A DNA stretch of 8,023 bases, from the NCBI GenBank assembly GCA_036399715.1, contig DASWMO010000296.1:1-8023 (forward strand), read 5' to 3'. The notes below the pieces were generated by a model. It saw only the letters and a list, made by a program, of their open reading frames with translations. It searched no databases and had not been told where the DNA came from. Below, piece by piece: positions 1-6,031 of the stretch. The translations under genes were made by a program, and so were the position numbers. The number at the start of each line of letters is the position of its first letter. Positions within the stretch are counted from its first letter, which is position 1. This DNA is from DASVSE01 sp036399715 (GTDB lineage: Bacteria; Bacteroidota; Rhodothermia; Rhodothermales; Rubricoccaceae).

Positions 1-691
1 CGGCCTGCCGCGCGAGCGCGCCCGTCGCCGCGGCCGGCGCCGCCGACGTGTCGGCGAAGACGCCGAGCACGAGCCCACCGCGCGCGACCTCGCGCAGCTT
101 CGGCATCACGACGTAGTCCACGAACGGCCCCGGCTCGACGACGAGCGCGACCACGCGCGGCGGCCCCGTGCCCGTCGTGACGGCGAAGGCGAGCGCGAGC
201 CGCCCGCCGGGCATCGGCACGGGGTCGAGCTGGCGGTAGCCGGCCCGTCGGCGCTCGAGCAGGCGCCGCACGCGCGCGCCGCGGTAGACCCGCCGGAAGG
301 CGTCGGCCGTCGCCTCGCCGTCGTCGCGCTCGGTCGCCGCGCCGCCCTGCACGAGCGTCGTGTCGAACGACAGGACCGTCTCGACGGGCGGCACGGAGCG
401 GAAGAAGGCCTGCAACGCGACCCACGTCTCGTACGTGATGGCGTAGTCGTCGCCGGGCACGCTCACCTCGGCGACGCTCTGGAGCCGGCTCGCCCAGGCG
501 TTCGTGACGTCCCACGCGTGCTGGTTCACGGACAGCAACAGGGCGTCGAGCTGCTCGTCGCGCAGGTCTGCGAGGGCCGCCTCGGACTCGCGCGCGAGCC
601 GCCACTCGAACGCAGCGAACGTGGCCGCGGGCACGACGGCGAAGGCGAGCATCGACAGCGCGAGCGCGCCGAGCGTGGACGGGCGGCGCAC
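1..691 (-). CDS. Membrane-anchored sensor protein, probably sensor histidine kinase (N-terminal part)
   Basis: Open for 230 codons and cut by the left edge, so only the N-terminal part is visible. It begins with a short basic segment (VRRPS, GTG read as Met), then one hydrophobic segment at about residues 7-28, then a soluble and presumably extracytoplasmic region. Residues about 30-75 look helical and contain SVNQHAWDVTNAWASRLQSV; residues 80-230 look like a mixed sensory fold. One membrane anchor followed by a large periplasmic domain is the usual front end of a sensor histidine kinase. No HisKA or ATPase motif is in view, so the kinase assignment is inference. The GTG at 691 was chosen because it gives a complete signal anchor and lies 5 bases after the preceding lipoprotein's stop. 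The next in-frame ATG, at 652, would cut the anchor in half. It is very likely co-transcribed with that lipoprotein. A chemoreceptor or diguanylate cyclase would have a similar front end. Confidence 0.6.
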   Translation of the reverse strand, partial: MRRPSTLGALALSMLAFAVVPAATFAAFEWRLARESEAALADLRDEQLDALLLSVNQHAWDVTNAWASRLQSVAEVSVPGDDYAITYETWVALQAFFRSVPPVETVLSFDTTLVQGGAATERDDGEATADAFRRVYRGARVRRLLERRRAGYRQLDPVPMPGGRLALAFAVTTGTGPPRVVALVVEPGPFVDYVVMPKLREVARGGLVLGVFADTSAAPAAATGALARQA

Positions 692-696
692 GCGGC

Positions 697-1083
697 TCAG
701 GGGGCCGTCGGGACGTAGCGCATCCCGAGGCCCTCGGTCTGGCCCGTGATGCGGGCCTCCAGGCGGGCCTCGCGGCCGCTCGCGTTCACGACGAGCGCGG
801 CCGAGCCGGCTGCGAAGACGGCCTCGGCGCGGGCCCTCGGCGCGAGCCGCCCGCGCGGCGTCTCGGTCCCGTCGGCCGCCCGCTCGACGAGTGTGACGGC
901 GACCGGACCGGTGTTGGTGACGCTGACGCGGAAGCTGCCGGCGTCGCCCCCGAGCACAAATGTCTCGCGGGCGGGCACGCTGAGGTCGGAGCGGATGGAC
1001 TGGCAGCCGGCCGACGGCACCGCCGCAACGACGGCGGCGAGGAGGAGCGTGAGGCGCAGCGCCGCGGGCAGGACGGAGGGCAT
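697..1083 (-). CDS. Small predicted lipoprotein, unknown function
   Basis: A 128-residue protein with a lipoprotein signal: hydrophobic residues about 5-24, then PSAGC with the predicted lipidated Cys at 27. The mature part of about 100 residues looks all-beta. It includes SFRVSVTNTGPVAVTLVER, which resembles an edge strand of an immunoglobulin-like or CARDB-like domain, and ends RYVPTAP. I do not recognise a named family. The ATG at 1083 was chosen because it starts directly at the signal peptide. The frame stays open up to 1161, but that extension would put proline- and glycine-rich residues before the signal and would cover the candidate promoter. The sensor gene follows 5 bases after the stop, so a role as an envelope partner of that sensor is possible but only inferred from position. 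Confidence 0.8.
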   Translation of the reverse strand: MPSVLPAALRLTLLLAAVVAAVPSAGCQSIRSDLSVPARETFVLGGDAGSFRVSVTNTGPVAVTLVERAADGTETPRGRLAPRARAEAVFAAGSAALVVNASGREARLEARITGQTEGLGMRYVPTAP

Positions 1084-1106
1084 GGCGGGGCCGGTGGGTG
1101 GTCCGG

Positions 1107-1140
1107 CCAAGCTAGACGGCCCGCCCGGCCCCGCTGTCAC
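1107..1140 (-). promoter_or_regulatory. Candidate promoter of the small lipoprotein-sensor unit
   Basis: Reading on the minus strand, TAGCTTGG at 1114-1107 resembles the Bacteroidota -7 box TAnnTTTG. Twenty bases upstream lies GTGACA (1140-1135), which could serve as the -33/-35 element. The box ends 23 bases before the ATG at 1083, giving a short leader. The same TA[C/G]CTT core lies in front of three other genes in this window. The -33 assignment is weaker than the -7 one. Confidence 0.5.
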
Positions 1141-1171
1141 GGCGGCTCCACGAGTTGTCACCGGATGTCAC
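1135..1171 (-). repeat. Three phased GTGACA direct repeats
   Basis: On the minus strand GTGACA occurs at 1171-1166, 1161-1156 and 1140-1135. The starts are 10 and 21 bases apart, which is close to one and two turns of B-DNA. The flanks are also similar (CC/CG before, then C or G two bases after). The copy nearest the gene coincides with the candidate -33 element and the farthest copy is fused to the palindrome at 1169-1192. The array could be an operator for the small lipoprotein-sensor unit. The hexamer also occurs by chance at the pheA start codon (5382-5377), so the spacing is the meaningful part. Confidence 0.35.
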
Positions 1172-1192
1172 GGGGACCGCGCGGTCCCCGTG
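1169..1192 (-). terminator. 24-base perfect palindrome, candidate terminator after the VWA gene
   Basis: The arms are CACGGGGACC and GGTCCCCGTG with GCGC between them, so the RNA can fold into a 10-bp stem with a tetraloop. It starts 32 bases after the VWA stop codon in the direction of transcription. There is no T-tract after it, so it is not a classical intrinsic terminator; it could instead stabilise the 3' end or be a protein-binding palindrome. Its strand symmetry means it could act in either direction. Confidence 0.45.
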
Positions 1193-1224
1193 CCCCATTC
1201 GCCACGCCTGCTCGTCCCTTCCTA

Positions 1225-2847
1225 TCAGTCCTGCACCTGCGCCTGGGCGCCGGGCGCGTCCGCGAGGGCAGCGGCGCGCTCGACGAGACGGACGAACTCG
1301 GCACGGTCGCCGTCGGCGTTCGGGCCCTGCGCCGCACGGGCGCGGGCGAGCGCGCCGCCGAGTGTCGCGCCGGGCGCGTAGGCGCTCTGACGCAGCACGA
1401 GCGCCGCCTCGGCGACGGCCGTCGTCCACACCATCGCGTTGGACGGCACGGCCGGGGCGGCGCCGCTCACCGGGACGGTCATCAGGACACTCTCGGCCGC
1501 AAACGTCCCTGCGCCCGTCGCGGGCTTGTAGCGCAGCTGCACCGTGAGCCACTCGCTGGATCGGCTCGCGGCCGTCGCCGAGTAGCGGCGCGGCTGTACG
1601 GGCGGCAGCGCCGCGTCGTCCTCGCCGACGAGCACGACCTCGTAGAGCGCCGTCACATGATGCCCGGCCCCGAGTTCGCCCGCGTCGTGCGCGTCGTCGG
1701 CGAACGCCTCGTCCGGGAGCGCGCGGTTGTCGTAGCCGACGAGGCGGTAGCCCGAAACGACGGCCGGGTTGAACTCGACCTGCACCTTGACGTCCTTGGC
1801 GAGCGTTGCGAGCGTCCCGCCGATCTCGTTGACGAACACGCGCTCAGCCTCGCGCTCGGAGTCGATGTAGTTGTAAGCGCCGTTACCCCACGCGGCGAGC
1901 GCTTCCATGCGGCCGTCCTGCAGGTTGCCTGTGCCGAAGCCGAGGACGGAGAGCATGACGCCGCTCGCGCGCTCGCGCTCGACGAGCCGCTGAAGCGCGC
2001 CCTCGCCCGTCACGCCGACGTTGAAGTCGCCGTCGGTGGCCAGCAGCACGCGGTTCGTCGCGTTCGGGTCGAAGTGCTCGCGGGCGAGCGCGTATGCCCG
2101 CTCGATGCCCGCCCCGCCGGCCGTCGAGCCGCCCGCTTCGAGGCGGTCGAGCGCCGCGAGGATCGTCCGCTTGTCGCGCCCGCTCGTCGGCGGGAGGACG
2201 ACGCCGGCCGCGCCGGCGTAGACGACGATCGCGACGCGGTCCTGCGGCCGCAGCTCCTCGGTGAGGCGCGTGAAGGCCGCCCGCAGGAGGGGCAGCTTGT
2301 CCGCATCCACCATCGAGCCCGAGACGTCGAGCAGGAAGACGAGGTTGGCCGGCGGCAGATTCGCCGTCTCGATCCGCCGGCCCTGAATCCCGACGCGGAC
2401 GAGGCGGTGCTCGGGCGCCCACGGGCACGGCCCGACCTCGGTGTGGACCGCGAACGGCGCGTCGTCCGTCGGACCGGCCATGTCGAGCTCGAACGCGTTG
2501 ACGAACTCCTCGACGCGGACCGCCTCGGGCGGCGGGAGGTAGCCGTCGGTGAGCATCCGGCGGACGTTGGCGTAGCTCGCGCGGTCGGTGTCGATCGAGA
2601 ACGTCGAGAGCGGCGCGGCAGCGGCGCGGCGGAAGCCGATCTCGTCGACGGCCGCGTAGTCCTCGCCGTCGACCGCGACGGTGTCGCCGTGCGCCTCGCC
2701 GGGCGGCATCGGGGCGGCCTCCGCCATATCGTAAGAGGCCTCGGACATCGCAGCCGCTTCCTGCGGGGCGTATTCGGCGGGTGTGGCGCAGGCGGCGACG
2801 CCGAGTGCAGCGAGGCCGACGAGGACGGCCTGGAAACGTGTGGACAT
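1225..2847 (-). CDS. YfbK-like von Willebrand factor A (VWA) lipoprotein
   Basis: A 540-residue surface or periplasmic lipoprotein of the YfbK type. The signal peptide ends at VAAC (lipidated Cys20), followed by an Ala/Glu/Pro-rich linker to about residue 75. Residues about 80-165 match the N-terminal region typical of this family (STFSIDTDRASYANVRRML, then EEFVNAF). The VWA domain spans about 167-335. Its metal-ion-dependent adhesion site looks complete: D174-x-S176-x-S178 in LLDVSGSM, T242 in GGSTAGG and D272 in LATDGDFNVG. The rest (about 345-540, beginning LATLAKDVKVQVEFNP) matches the C-terminal DUF3520-type region. E. coli YfbK is of similar size. Many Bacteroidota relatives carry an extra N-terminal beta-sandwich domain, which is absent here. 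The ATG at 2847 starts the signal peptide directly; the frame is open to 2958, but that would bury the signal. The role in the cell is unknown; metal-dependent protein binding in the envelope is inferred from the domain. Confidence 0.93.
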   Translation of the reverse strand: MSTRFQAVLVGLAALGVAACATPAEYAPQEAAAMSEASYDMAEAAPMPPGEAHGDTVAVDGEDYAAVDEIGFRRAAAAPLSTFSIDTDRASYANVRRMLTDGYLPPPEAVRVEEFVNAFELDMAGPTDDAPFAVHTEVGPCPWAPEHRLVRVGIQGRRIETANLPPANLVFLLDVSGSMVDADKLPLLRAAFTRLTEELRPQDRVAIVVYAGAAGVVLPPTSGRDKRTILAALDRLEAGGSTAGGAGIERAYALAREHFDPNATNRVLLATDGDFNVGVTGEGALQRLVERERASGVMLSVLGFGTGNLQDGRMEALAAWGNGAYNYIDSEREAERVFVNEIGGTLATLAKDVKVQVEFNPAVVSGYRLVGYDNRALPDEAFADDAHDAGELGAGHHVTALYEVVLVGEDDAALPPVQPRRYSATAASRSSEWLTVQLRYKPATGAGTFAAESVLMTVPVSGAAPAVPSNAMVWTTAVAEAALVLRQSAYAPGATLGGALARARAAQGPNADGDRAEFVRLVERAAALADAPGAQAQVQD

Positions 2848-2857
2848 GGGACCCTGG

Positions 2858-2915
2858 GTGAAAGGTGGCGGCGCTACGGCGGTTCGCAGCGGGCGTTTCA
2901 CTCGCCCTTCGAACC
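2858..2915 (-). promoter_or_regulatory. Structured leader of the VWA gene: nested hairpin with possible pseudoknot
   Basis: In the transcript, GGUUCG (2915-2910) can pair with CGAACC (2886-2881). Inside it GGGCG (2907-2903) can pair with CGCCC (2895-2891), leaving the 7-base loop AGUGAAA. Six loop bases, GUGAAA (2901-2896), are exactly complementary to UUUCAC at 2863-2858, which ends 10 bases before the AUG. The folds could form an H-type pseudoknot over the ribosome landing region. The element lies between the candidate promoter at 2955-2962 and the start codon. It could also simply be a 3'-end hairpin for the upstream DUF4097 gene, although no T-tract follows. I do not recognise it as a known riboswitch class. 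Confidence 0.4.
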
Positions 2916-2954
2916 CCCTCTCGCTCGGCCGCCTCAACCCCGGCTCAGGGCACC

Positions 2955-2962
2955 GCAAGGTA
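2955..2962 (-). promoter_or_regulatory. Candidate -7 box of the VWA gene
   Basis: TACCTTGC on the minus strand is the fourth copy of the TA[C/G]CTT core found in this window, and it lies in the gap between the DUF4097 gene and the VWA gene. It ends 107 bases before the ATG, so the leader would be much longer than the 20-26 bases at the other three. No clear -33 element is seen at the expected distance. Confidence 0.4.
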
Positions 2963-2979
2963 TCAGAACGCCTGCCGGC

Positions 2980-3819
2980 TCACGGGTCGATCGTCCCCGT
3001 CTCGGTCCCGTCGATGTCGGTCGCCCGGCCAAGCGTTACCGTCCCGGCGCCGGTGTGAACGCGGACGCGCGCACCGCCCGTCCCGAGGCGTGTCTGTAGC
3101 GCCGTGGCGCCGGCGGGGACGCGCGCGCCGAGGCCGCGGTCCACGAGGGCGCCTGCGCCCGTCGAGGCGTCGAGGTCGAGCGCGGCCCCGGGCGGCAGCG
3201 CGAGGTCCATGTCGCCCGCAGCCGTCTCGACGGTCCACTCGGCCCCGGCCGGCACGCGGGCGGCGTTGACCGTCACGTCGCCCGCGCGGACGTCGATGCG
3301 GAGGCGGCGCGAGGCGGCACGGCCGACGACGACCGTGCCCGCGCCGATGCCGACATCGAGGTCGCCGAGCGGGCCGTCGACGCCGACACCGCCGGCGAGC
3401 GTCCGCACGACGACGGCCGTGCCCGGCGGGACCGTCGCGACGGCGTCGGCTGAGAGGCCCGCGGCGCCGTCCATGGCACCGCCGGGGAGGTTCGCCCGCC
3501 AGACGATCTGGTACAGCTCGCCGTCGCCGCCCGTCTCGACGGTCACGCGCGCGAGGCGCTCGCGGGCCGAGGCCTGCGTCGCGCCGAGGGCGCGGCGGAC
3601 GAGGCGGACACGCGCGTCCGTCGCCGCCGCGTCCGTCTCGACCCGTACGTCGCCGGCGAAGCCGTCGAGGACGAGCGTCCGGCCCGTGAGCGCGACGGTC
3701 CGCTCCTCGGTCGCGGTCGCCTCGGCCCGGCCGGAGAGCGCGCCGGGCTCGGACTGGCGGCAGCCCGCGAGGACGACGAGGAGCGCGACGAGGACTGAGG
3801 CGGCAGATGGGCGGCGCAT
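2980..3819 (-). CDS. DUF4097-type beta-helix lipoprotein
   Basis: A 279-residue predicted lipoprotein. The signal peptide runs to VLAGC with Cys20 lipidated, and the mature protein is almost all short beta-strands. It has an irregular internal repeat of about 20 residues built on an A-G-x-V-x-V core: AGDVRVE (55), AGGVGV (142), AGTVVVG (160), AGDVTVN (179), AGDMDLA (201) and AGTVTLG (258). This is the look of the DUF4097 'putative adhesin' family, in which repeated turns stack into a beta-helix. No catalytic motif is visible. The ATG is 4 bases after the ftsX stop, so the two are almost certainly co-transcribed and perhaps translationally coupled. An envelope-structural or envelope-sensing role is inferred from the anchor and from FtsX next door. 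The family label rests on the repeat pattern only. Confidence 0.85.
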   Translation of the reverse strand: MRRPSAASVLVALLVVLAGCRQSEPGALSGRAEATATEERTVALTGRTLVLDGFAGDVRVETDAAATDARVRLVRRALGATQASARERLARVTVETGGDGELYQIVWRANLPGGAMDGAAGLSADAVATVPPGTAVVVRTLAGGVGVDGPLGDLDVGIGAGTVVVGRAASRRLRIDVRAGDVTVNAARVPAGAEWTVETAAGDMDLALPPGAALDLDASTGAGALVDRGLGARVPAGATALQTRLGTGGARVRVHTGAGTVTLGRATDIDGTETGTIDP

Positions 3820-3823
3820 CGCG

Positions 3824-4723
3824 CTATCCGACGGAGACCTCGCGGATGAAGCGCCGCACGGCGACCCACGACGCGAGAAAGCCGAGCAGCACGCCGAGCC
3901 CGATCACGGCGAGGACCGTAAACAGCGCCGAGCCGCCGGGCCAGCCGGCGTCGGCGGCGCCGAGCGCGTCGGCCTCGTGGAGCGCGCTGAGCAGCACGCC
4001 GTAGAGGCCCCACAGCGCCAGCCCGGCGACGGTCCCGGCGACGAGCCCCTGCGCGGCGCCCTCGATGAGGAACGGCTGCCGGATAAAGCGGTTGGTCGCG
4101 CCGACGAGCTTCATCGTCCGGATGAGCATCCGGCGGGCGTAGATCGAGAGGCGGACCGTGTTGCCGACGAGCAGGAGCGCGGCGAGGACGACGAGGAGCG
4201 CCACGCCGAGGCCGACGGCCGAGAACGCCTTGCGGTTGCGCTCGATGGCCTCGACCGAGGCGACGTCGAAGGCGACGTCCTCGACCGTGCCCCACGCGCG
4301 GACGCGGTTCGCGATGGCCGTCATGCTGTCGGCCTGCGCGTAGTCTCCCGCGAGGCGGATCTGGTAGGACGCGGGCAGAAACTGCTCGTCGTCGAAGATG
4401 TCGGCGCCCTCGCCGAAGGCCTCGCGGAACGTCTCGGACGCCTCGGCCTGCGAGACGTAGCGGACCGAGTCGATGCCAGGGACCTGCCGCAGCCGCTCGC
4501 CGACGCGCTCGGCGACGGCCGCCTCAGCGGGCTTGAGGAAGACCTCGGCCTCGGCGGCACGCTGCCGGAGGGCGTCCGAGAACTCTTTCCACTGCCACCC
4601 GAGCAGCCCGAAGAGGCCGATGAGCACGAGCGCGATCGCGAGCGCCGAGACGCTCGTGACGGTCGCGAAGGTCGTCCGGCGGAAGCCGGCGAGGCCTTCG
4701 CGGAGGGTGTAGGACAGGGCCAT
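3824..4723 (-). CDS. ftsX: Cell division protein FtsX (permease-like)
   Basis: A 299-residue inner-membrane protein, the usual FtsX length. The topology is classical: a cytoplasmic N-terminus (YTLREGLAGFRRT), TM1 at about 20-43, an extracytoplasmic domain at about 45-165, then TM2 at about 168-190, TM3 at about 220-247 and TM4 at about 265-288. The segment between TM2 and TM3 (RLSIYARRMLIRTMKLVGAT, residues 191-210) is the typical FtsX region that faces the ATPase FtsE. The extracytoplasmic domain has the usual comparison-of-strands pattern (VFLKP, then VRYVSQAEA, then YQIRL). FtsX works with FtsE to control peptidoglycan hydrolases during division. No ftsE is in this window. The ATG at 4723 was chosen because the conserved N-terminus begins there and a candidate promoter lies just upstream; the frame is open to 4780. 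The DUF4097 lipoprotein follows after 4 bases. Confidence 0.94.
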   Translation of the reverse strand: MALSYTLREGLAGFRRTTFATVTSVSALAIALVLIGLFGLLGWQWKEFSDALRQRAAEAEVFLKPAEAAVAERVGERLRQVPGIDSVRYVSQAEASETFREAFGEGADIFDDEQFLPASYQIRLAGDYAQADSMTAIANRVRAWGTVEDVAFDVASVEAIERNRKAFSAVGLGVALLVVLAALLLVGNTVRLSIYARRMLIRTMKLVGATNRFIRQPFLIEGAAQGLVAGTVAGLALWGLYGVLLSALHEADALGAADAGWPGGSALFTVLAVIGLGVLLGFLASWVAVRRFIREVSVG

Positions 4724-4743
4724 CGGTGTCAGGGGGGGACACG

Positions 4744-4751
4744 CGAAGGTA
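4744..4751 (-). promoter_or_regulatory. Candidate -7 box of ftsX
   Basis: TACCTTCG on the minus strand matches the Bacteroidota TAnnTTTG box at all but one specified base. It ends 20 bases before the ftsX ATG and lies downstream of the hairpin that probably ends the argS operon. A TTTG occurs only 12 bases upstream, too close to be a standard -33 element. Confidence 0.5.
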
Positions 4752-4769
4752 GCGGCGCGCGGGCAAACC

Positions 4770-4788
4770 GGCGACGGCATCCGTCGCC
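4770..4788 (-). terminator. Hairpin ending the argS-lipoprotein-pheA operon
   Basis: A perfect 8-bp inverted repeat (GGCGACGG and CCGTCGCC around 3 bases) begins 24 bases after the pheA stop on the minus strand. It is preceded by AA and followed by GGTTTG, giving a weak T-tract. Its place between the pheA stop and the ftsX promoter fits an intrinsic terminator. The loop of three bases is short, so one closing pair may open. Confidence 0.5.
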
Positions 4789-4812
4789 TTCCGTCCGAGG
4801 CGCCGCGTCCGG

Positions 4813-5382
4813 TCAGCCCCGCCGGACGAGGACGGCGAACGTCGTCGTGTTGTCCGGCTCGTCCTCGATGCCGTCCGCGAGGACGGCGAGGCCGTAGCGG
4901 TCGGCGGCCGAGGCGTGCGCGACGGCGGCCGTGTCCGTGCGGCGGGTCCGGGCGATCTCGCGGGCCGCCCCGGCGGTGTCGGGCGCCCCGGCGGGTCCGG
5001 GCCCGACATGGGCGTGCGGGACGTGGGCGGCGAGCCAGCGGGCCGTCTGGGCGAGCGCCTGCGGGTGGCTCCGCACGCGGCGCACGTCCGCGAGCGTGAC
5101 ACCCGGGAGCGCGAGGAGCGCGTGCCGGATCGGCGTCCAGATGTCGCCGTCGCGGACGAGCCCGAGCGCCTCGCCGAGCGCGACGGCCTCGGCGGCTCCG
5201 GCGACGTCACCCGTCGTCGAGTTGTGGACCGGGATTACGGCCGCGCGCGCCTCGCCGGTCGCCGCAGCGCGGACGGCCGCCTCGAACGTGTCGTGGCCGA
5301 CGGGCACGGCCTTCGGGCCGAACCGCTCCAGCGCGGCCGCCTCGGAGTACGCTCCGGCCGCCCCCTGGAACGCGACTGTCAC
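4813..5382 (-). CDS. pheA: Prephenate dehydratase, catalytic domain only, no ACT domain
   Basis: A 189-residue cytosolic enzyme predicted to convert prephenate to phenylpyruvate for phenylalanine synthesis. The family order is clear: TVAFQGAAGAYSEAAA at the N-terminus, the IPVxNSTTGDV loop at 50-60, SHPQALAQT at 105-113, DTAGAA at 135-140 and IEDEPDNTTTF at 172-182. Two usually conserved positions differ: the Glu of the ENS motif is His53, and the Arg of the TRF motif is Thr181. Activity is therefore uncertain. Family members usually have about 270-280 residues with a C-terminal ACT domain that binds phenylalanine. Here the protein stops 7 residues after the NTTTF motif, and only about 90 bases separate it from ftsX, so no ACT domain is hidden downstream. 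Feedback inhibition by phenylalanine would be absent. The GTG start overlaps the previous stop as GTGA, implying translational coupling. Confidence 0.85.
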   Translation of the reverse strand: MTVAFQGAAGAYSEAAALERFGPKAVPVGHDTFEAAVRAAATGEARAAVIPVHNSTTGDVAGAAEAVALGEALGLVRDGDIWTPIRHALLALPGVTLADVRRVRSHPQALAQTARWLAAHVPHAHVGPGPAGAPDTAGAAREIARTRRTDTAAVAHASAADRYGLAVLADGIEDEPDNTTTFAVLVRRG

Positions 5383-5999
5383 AGCTCGTCGCAGGCCGGG
5401 CCGTTAAGATTCACGTCGGCCGGGGCAACCCATCCGGGCGGCCCGTTGGGGCCGAGGCGCACGCGGAGCCAGCCCGAGGGCGTCTTCGATGTCGCCTCGG
5501 CGAAGCCGCGGGCGGGGATCGTCGCGACGACGGCCGCGGATGTGTCGGGCCGGGCGTGGAGGGCGACGGAGCCCTGCGCCATCTCGTAGCACGCGGCCGG
5601 GTCGAGGCGCGGCTGCGCAGGCAGCGCCGCGCAGTCGCCGCGGAGCGCGAACGGGCCGTCGGCCGCGGCGTAGCGCAGCCGGAACGGCCCGACGTTGGCC
5701 GCCTGCGCCGTCGCGGGGTCGATGCCGACGAAGCCCGGCGCACGTCCTGCGGCTTCGACCGAGTCGCCGGGCGCGAGCACGCCGAAGCGCGCCGAGGCGA
5801 CGGACGGCCGGGCGTAGAGCACGACCGAGTCCTGCGCGACGAGCATGCACGCCGCCTCGGGCTGCGGCTCGCCGGCGGCTTCCGCGATTGTGTCGCCCGG
5901 AGCGAGCACGGCGCTGTCGGGTGCGGCCGGCGCCTCGGCCGGGCCGTCGATGCGGCACCCGGCGAGGCCGACGAGGAGGACGAGCGTGAGGCGGGACAT
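5379..5999 (-). CDS. Predicted lipoprotein with two SH3-like repeats
   Basis: A 206-residue predicted lipoprotein. A short signal (MSRLTLVLLVGLAGC) puts the lipidated Cys at 15, followed by an Ala/Pro/Glu-rich linker to about 45. Two related units follow: 51-123 (starting CMLVAQDSVVLYARP) and 137-203 (starting CYEMAQGSVALHARP). The x-S-V-x-L-x-ARP opening and the later GW-x-x-V resemble bacterial SH3 (SH3b) domains, which often bind peptidoglycan. Each unit is bracketed by cysteines, C51/C123 and C137/C203, suggesting one disulfide per unit outside the cytoplasm (inferred). An alternative ATG at 6035 overlaps the argS stop as ATGA and would add 12 residues (MSAFGGFPTEPL) before the signal. 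I prefer 5999 because the signal then starts with a normal n-region, but the overlap makes 6035 plausible. The C-terminal stop overlaps the pheA GTG start. Confidence 0.85.
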   Translation of the reverse strand: MSRLTLVLLVGLAGCRIDGPAEAPAAPDSAVLAPGDTIAEAAGEPQPEAACMLVAQDSVVLYARPSVASARFGVLAPGDSVEAAGRAPGFVGIDPATAQAANVGPFRLRYAAADGPFALRGDCAALPAQPRLDPAACYEMAQGSVALHARPDTSAAVVATIPARGFAEATSKTPSGWLRVRLGPNGPPGWVAPADVNLNGPACDEL

Positions 6000-6031
6000 G
6001 AGCGGCTCGGTAGGGAATCCCCCGAACGCGC

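Noticed and set aside
1165..3099. A 644-codon open frame on the plus strand, antisense to the VWA gene
   Set aside because: It is Arg/Gly/Asp-rich with no recognisable domain and crosses the intergenic regions. It mirrors the minus-strand gene with clear VWA motifs, and long antisense frames are expected at this GC content.
4724..4812. A frameshifted remnant of the ACT domain missing from pheA
   Set aside because: Only about 90 bases lie between pheA and ftsX, and they contain a hairpin and a promoter-like box. An ACT domain needs about 240 bases, so it is absent rather than broken.
3104..4897. A 597-codon open frame on the plus strand, antisense to the DUF4097 gene, ftsX and the end of pheA
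   Set aside because: It spans three real genes and two gaps, has biased low-complexity composition (Arg, Ser, Thr, then Glu, Asp) and no motif.
5377..5382. GTGACA at the pheA start as another copy of the repeat near 1135-1171
   Set aside because: Here it is the start codon plus the second codon of pheA and the GTGA overlap, so it is explained by coding.
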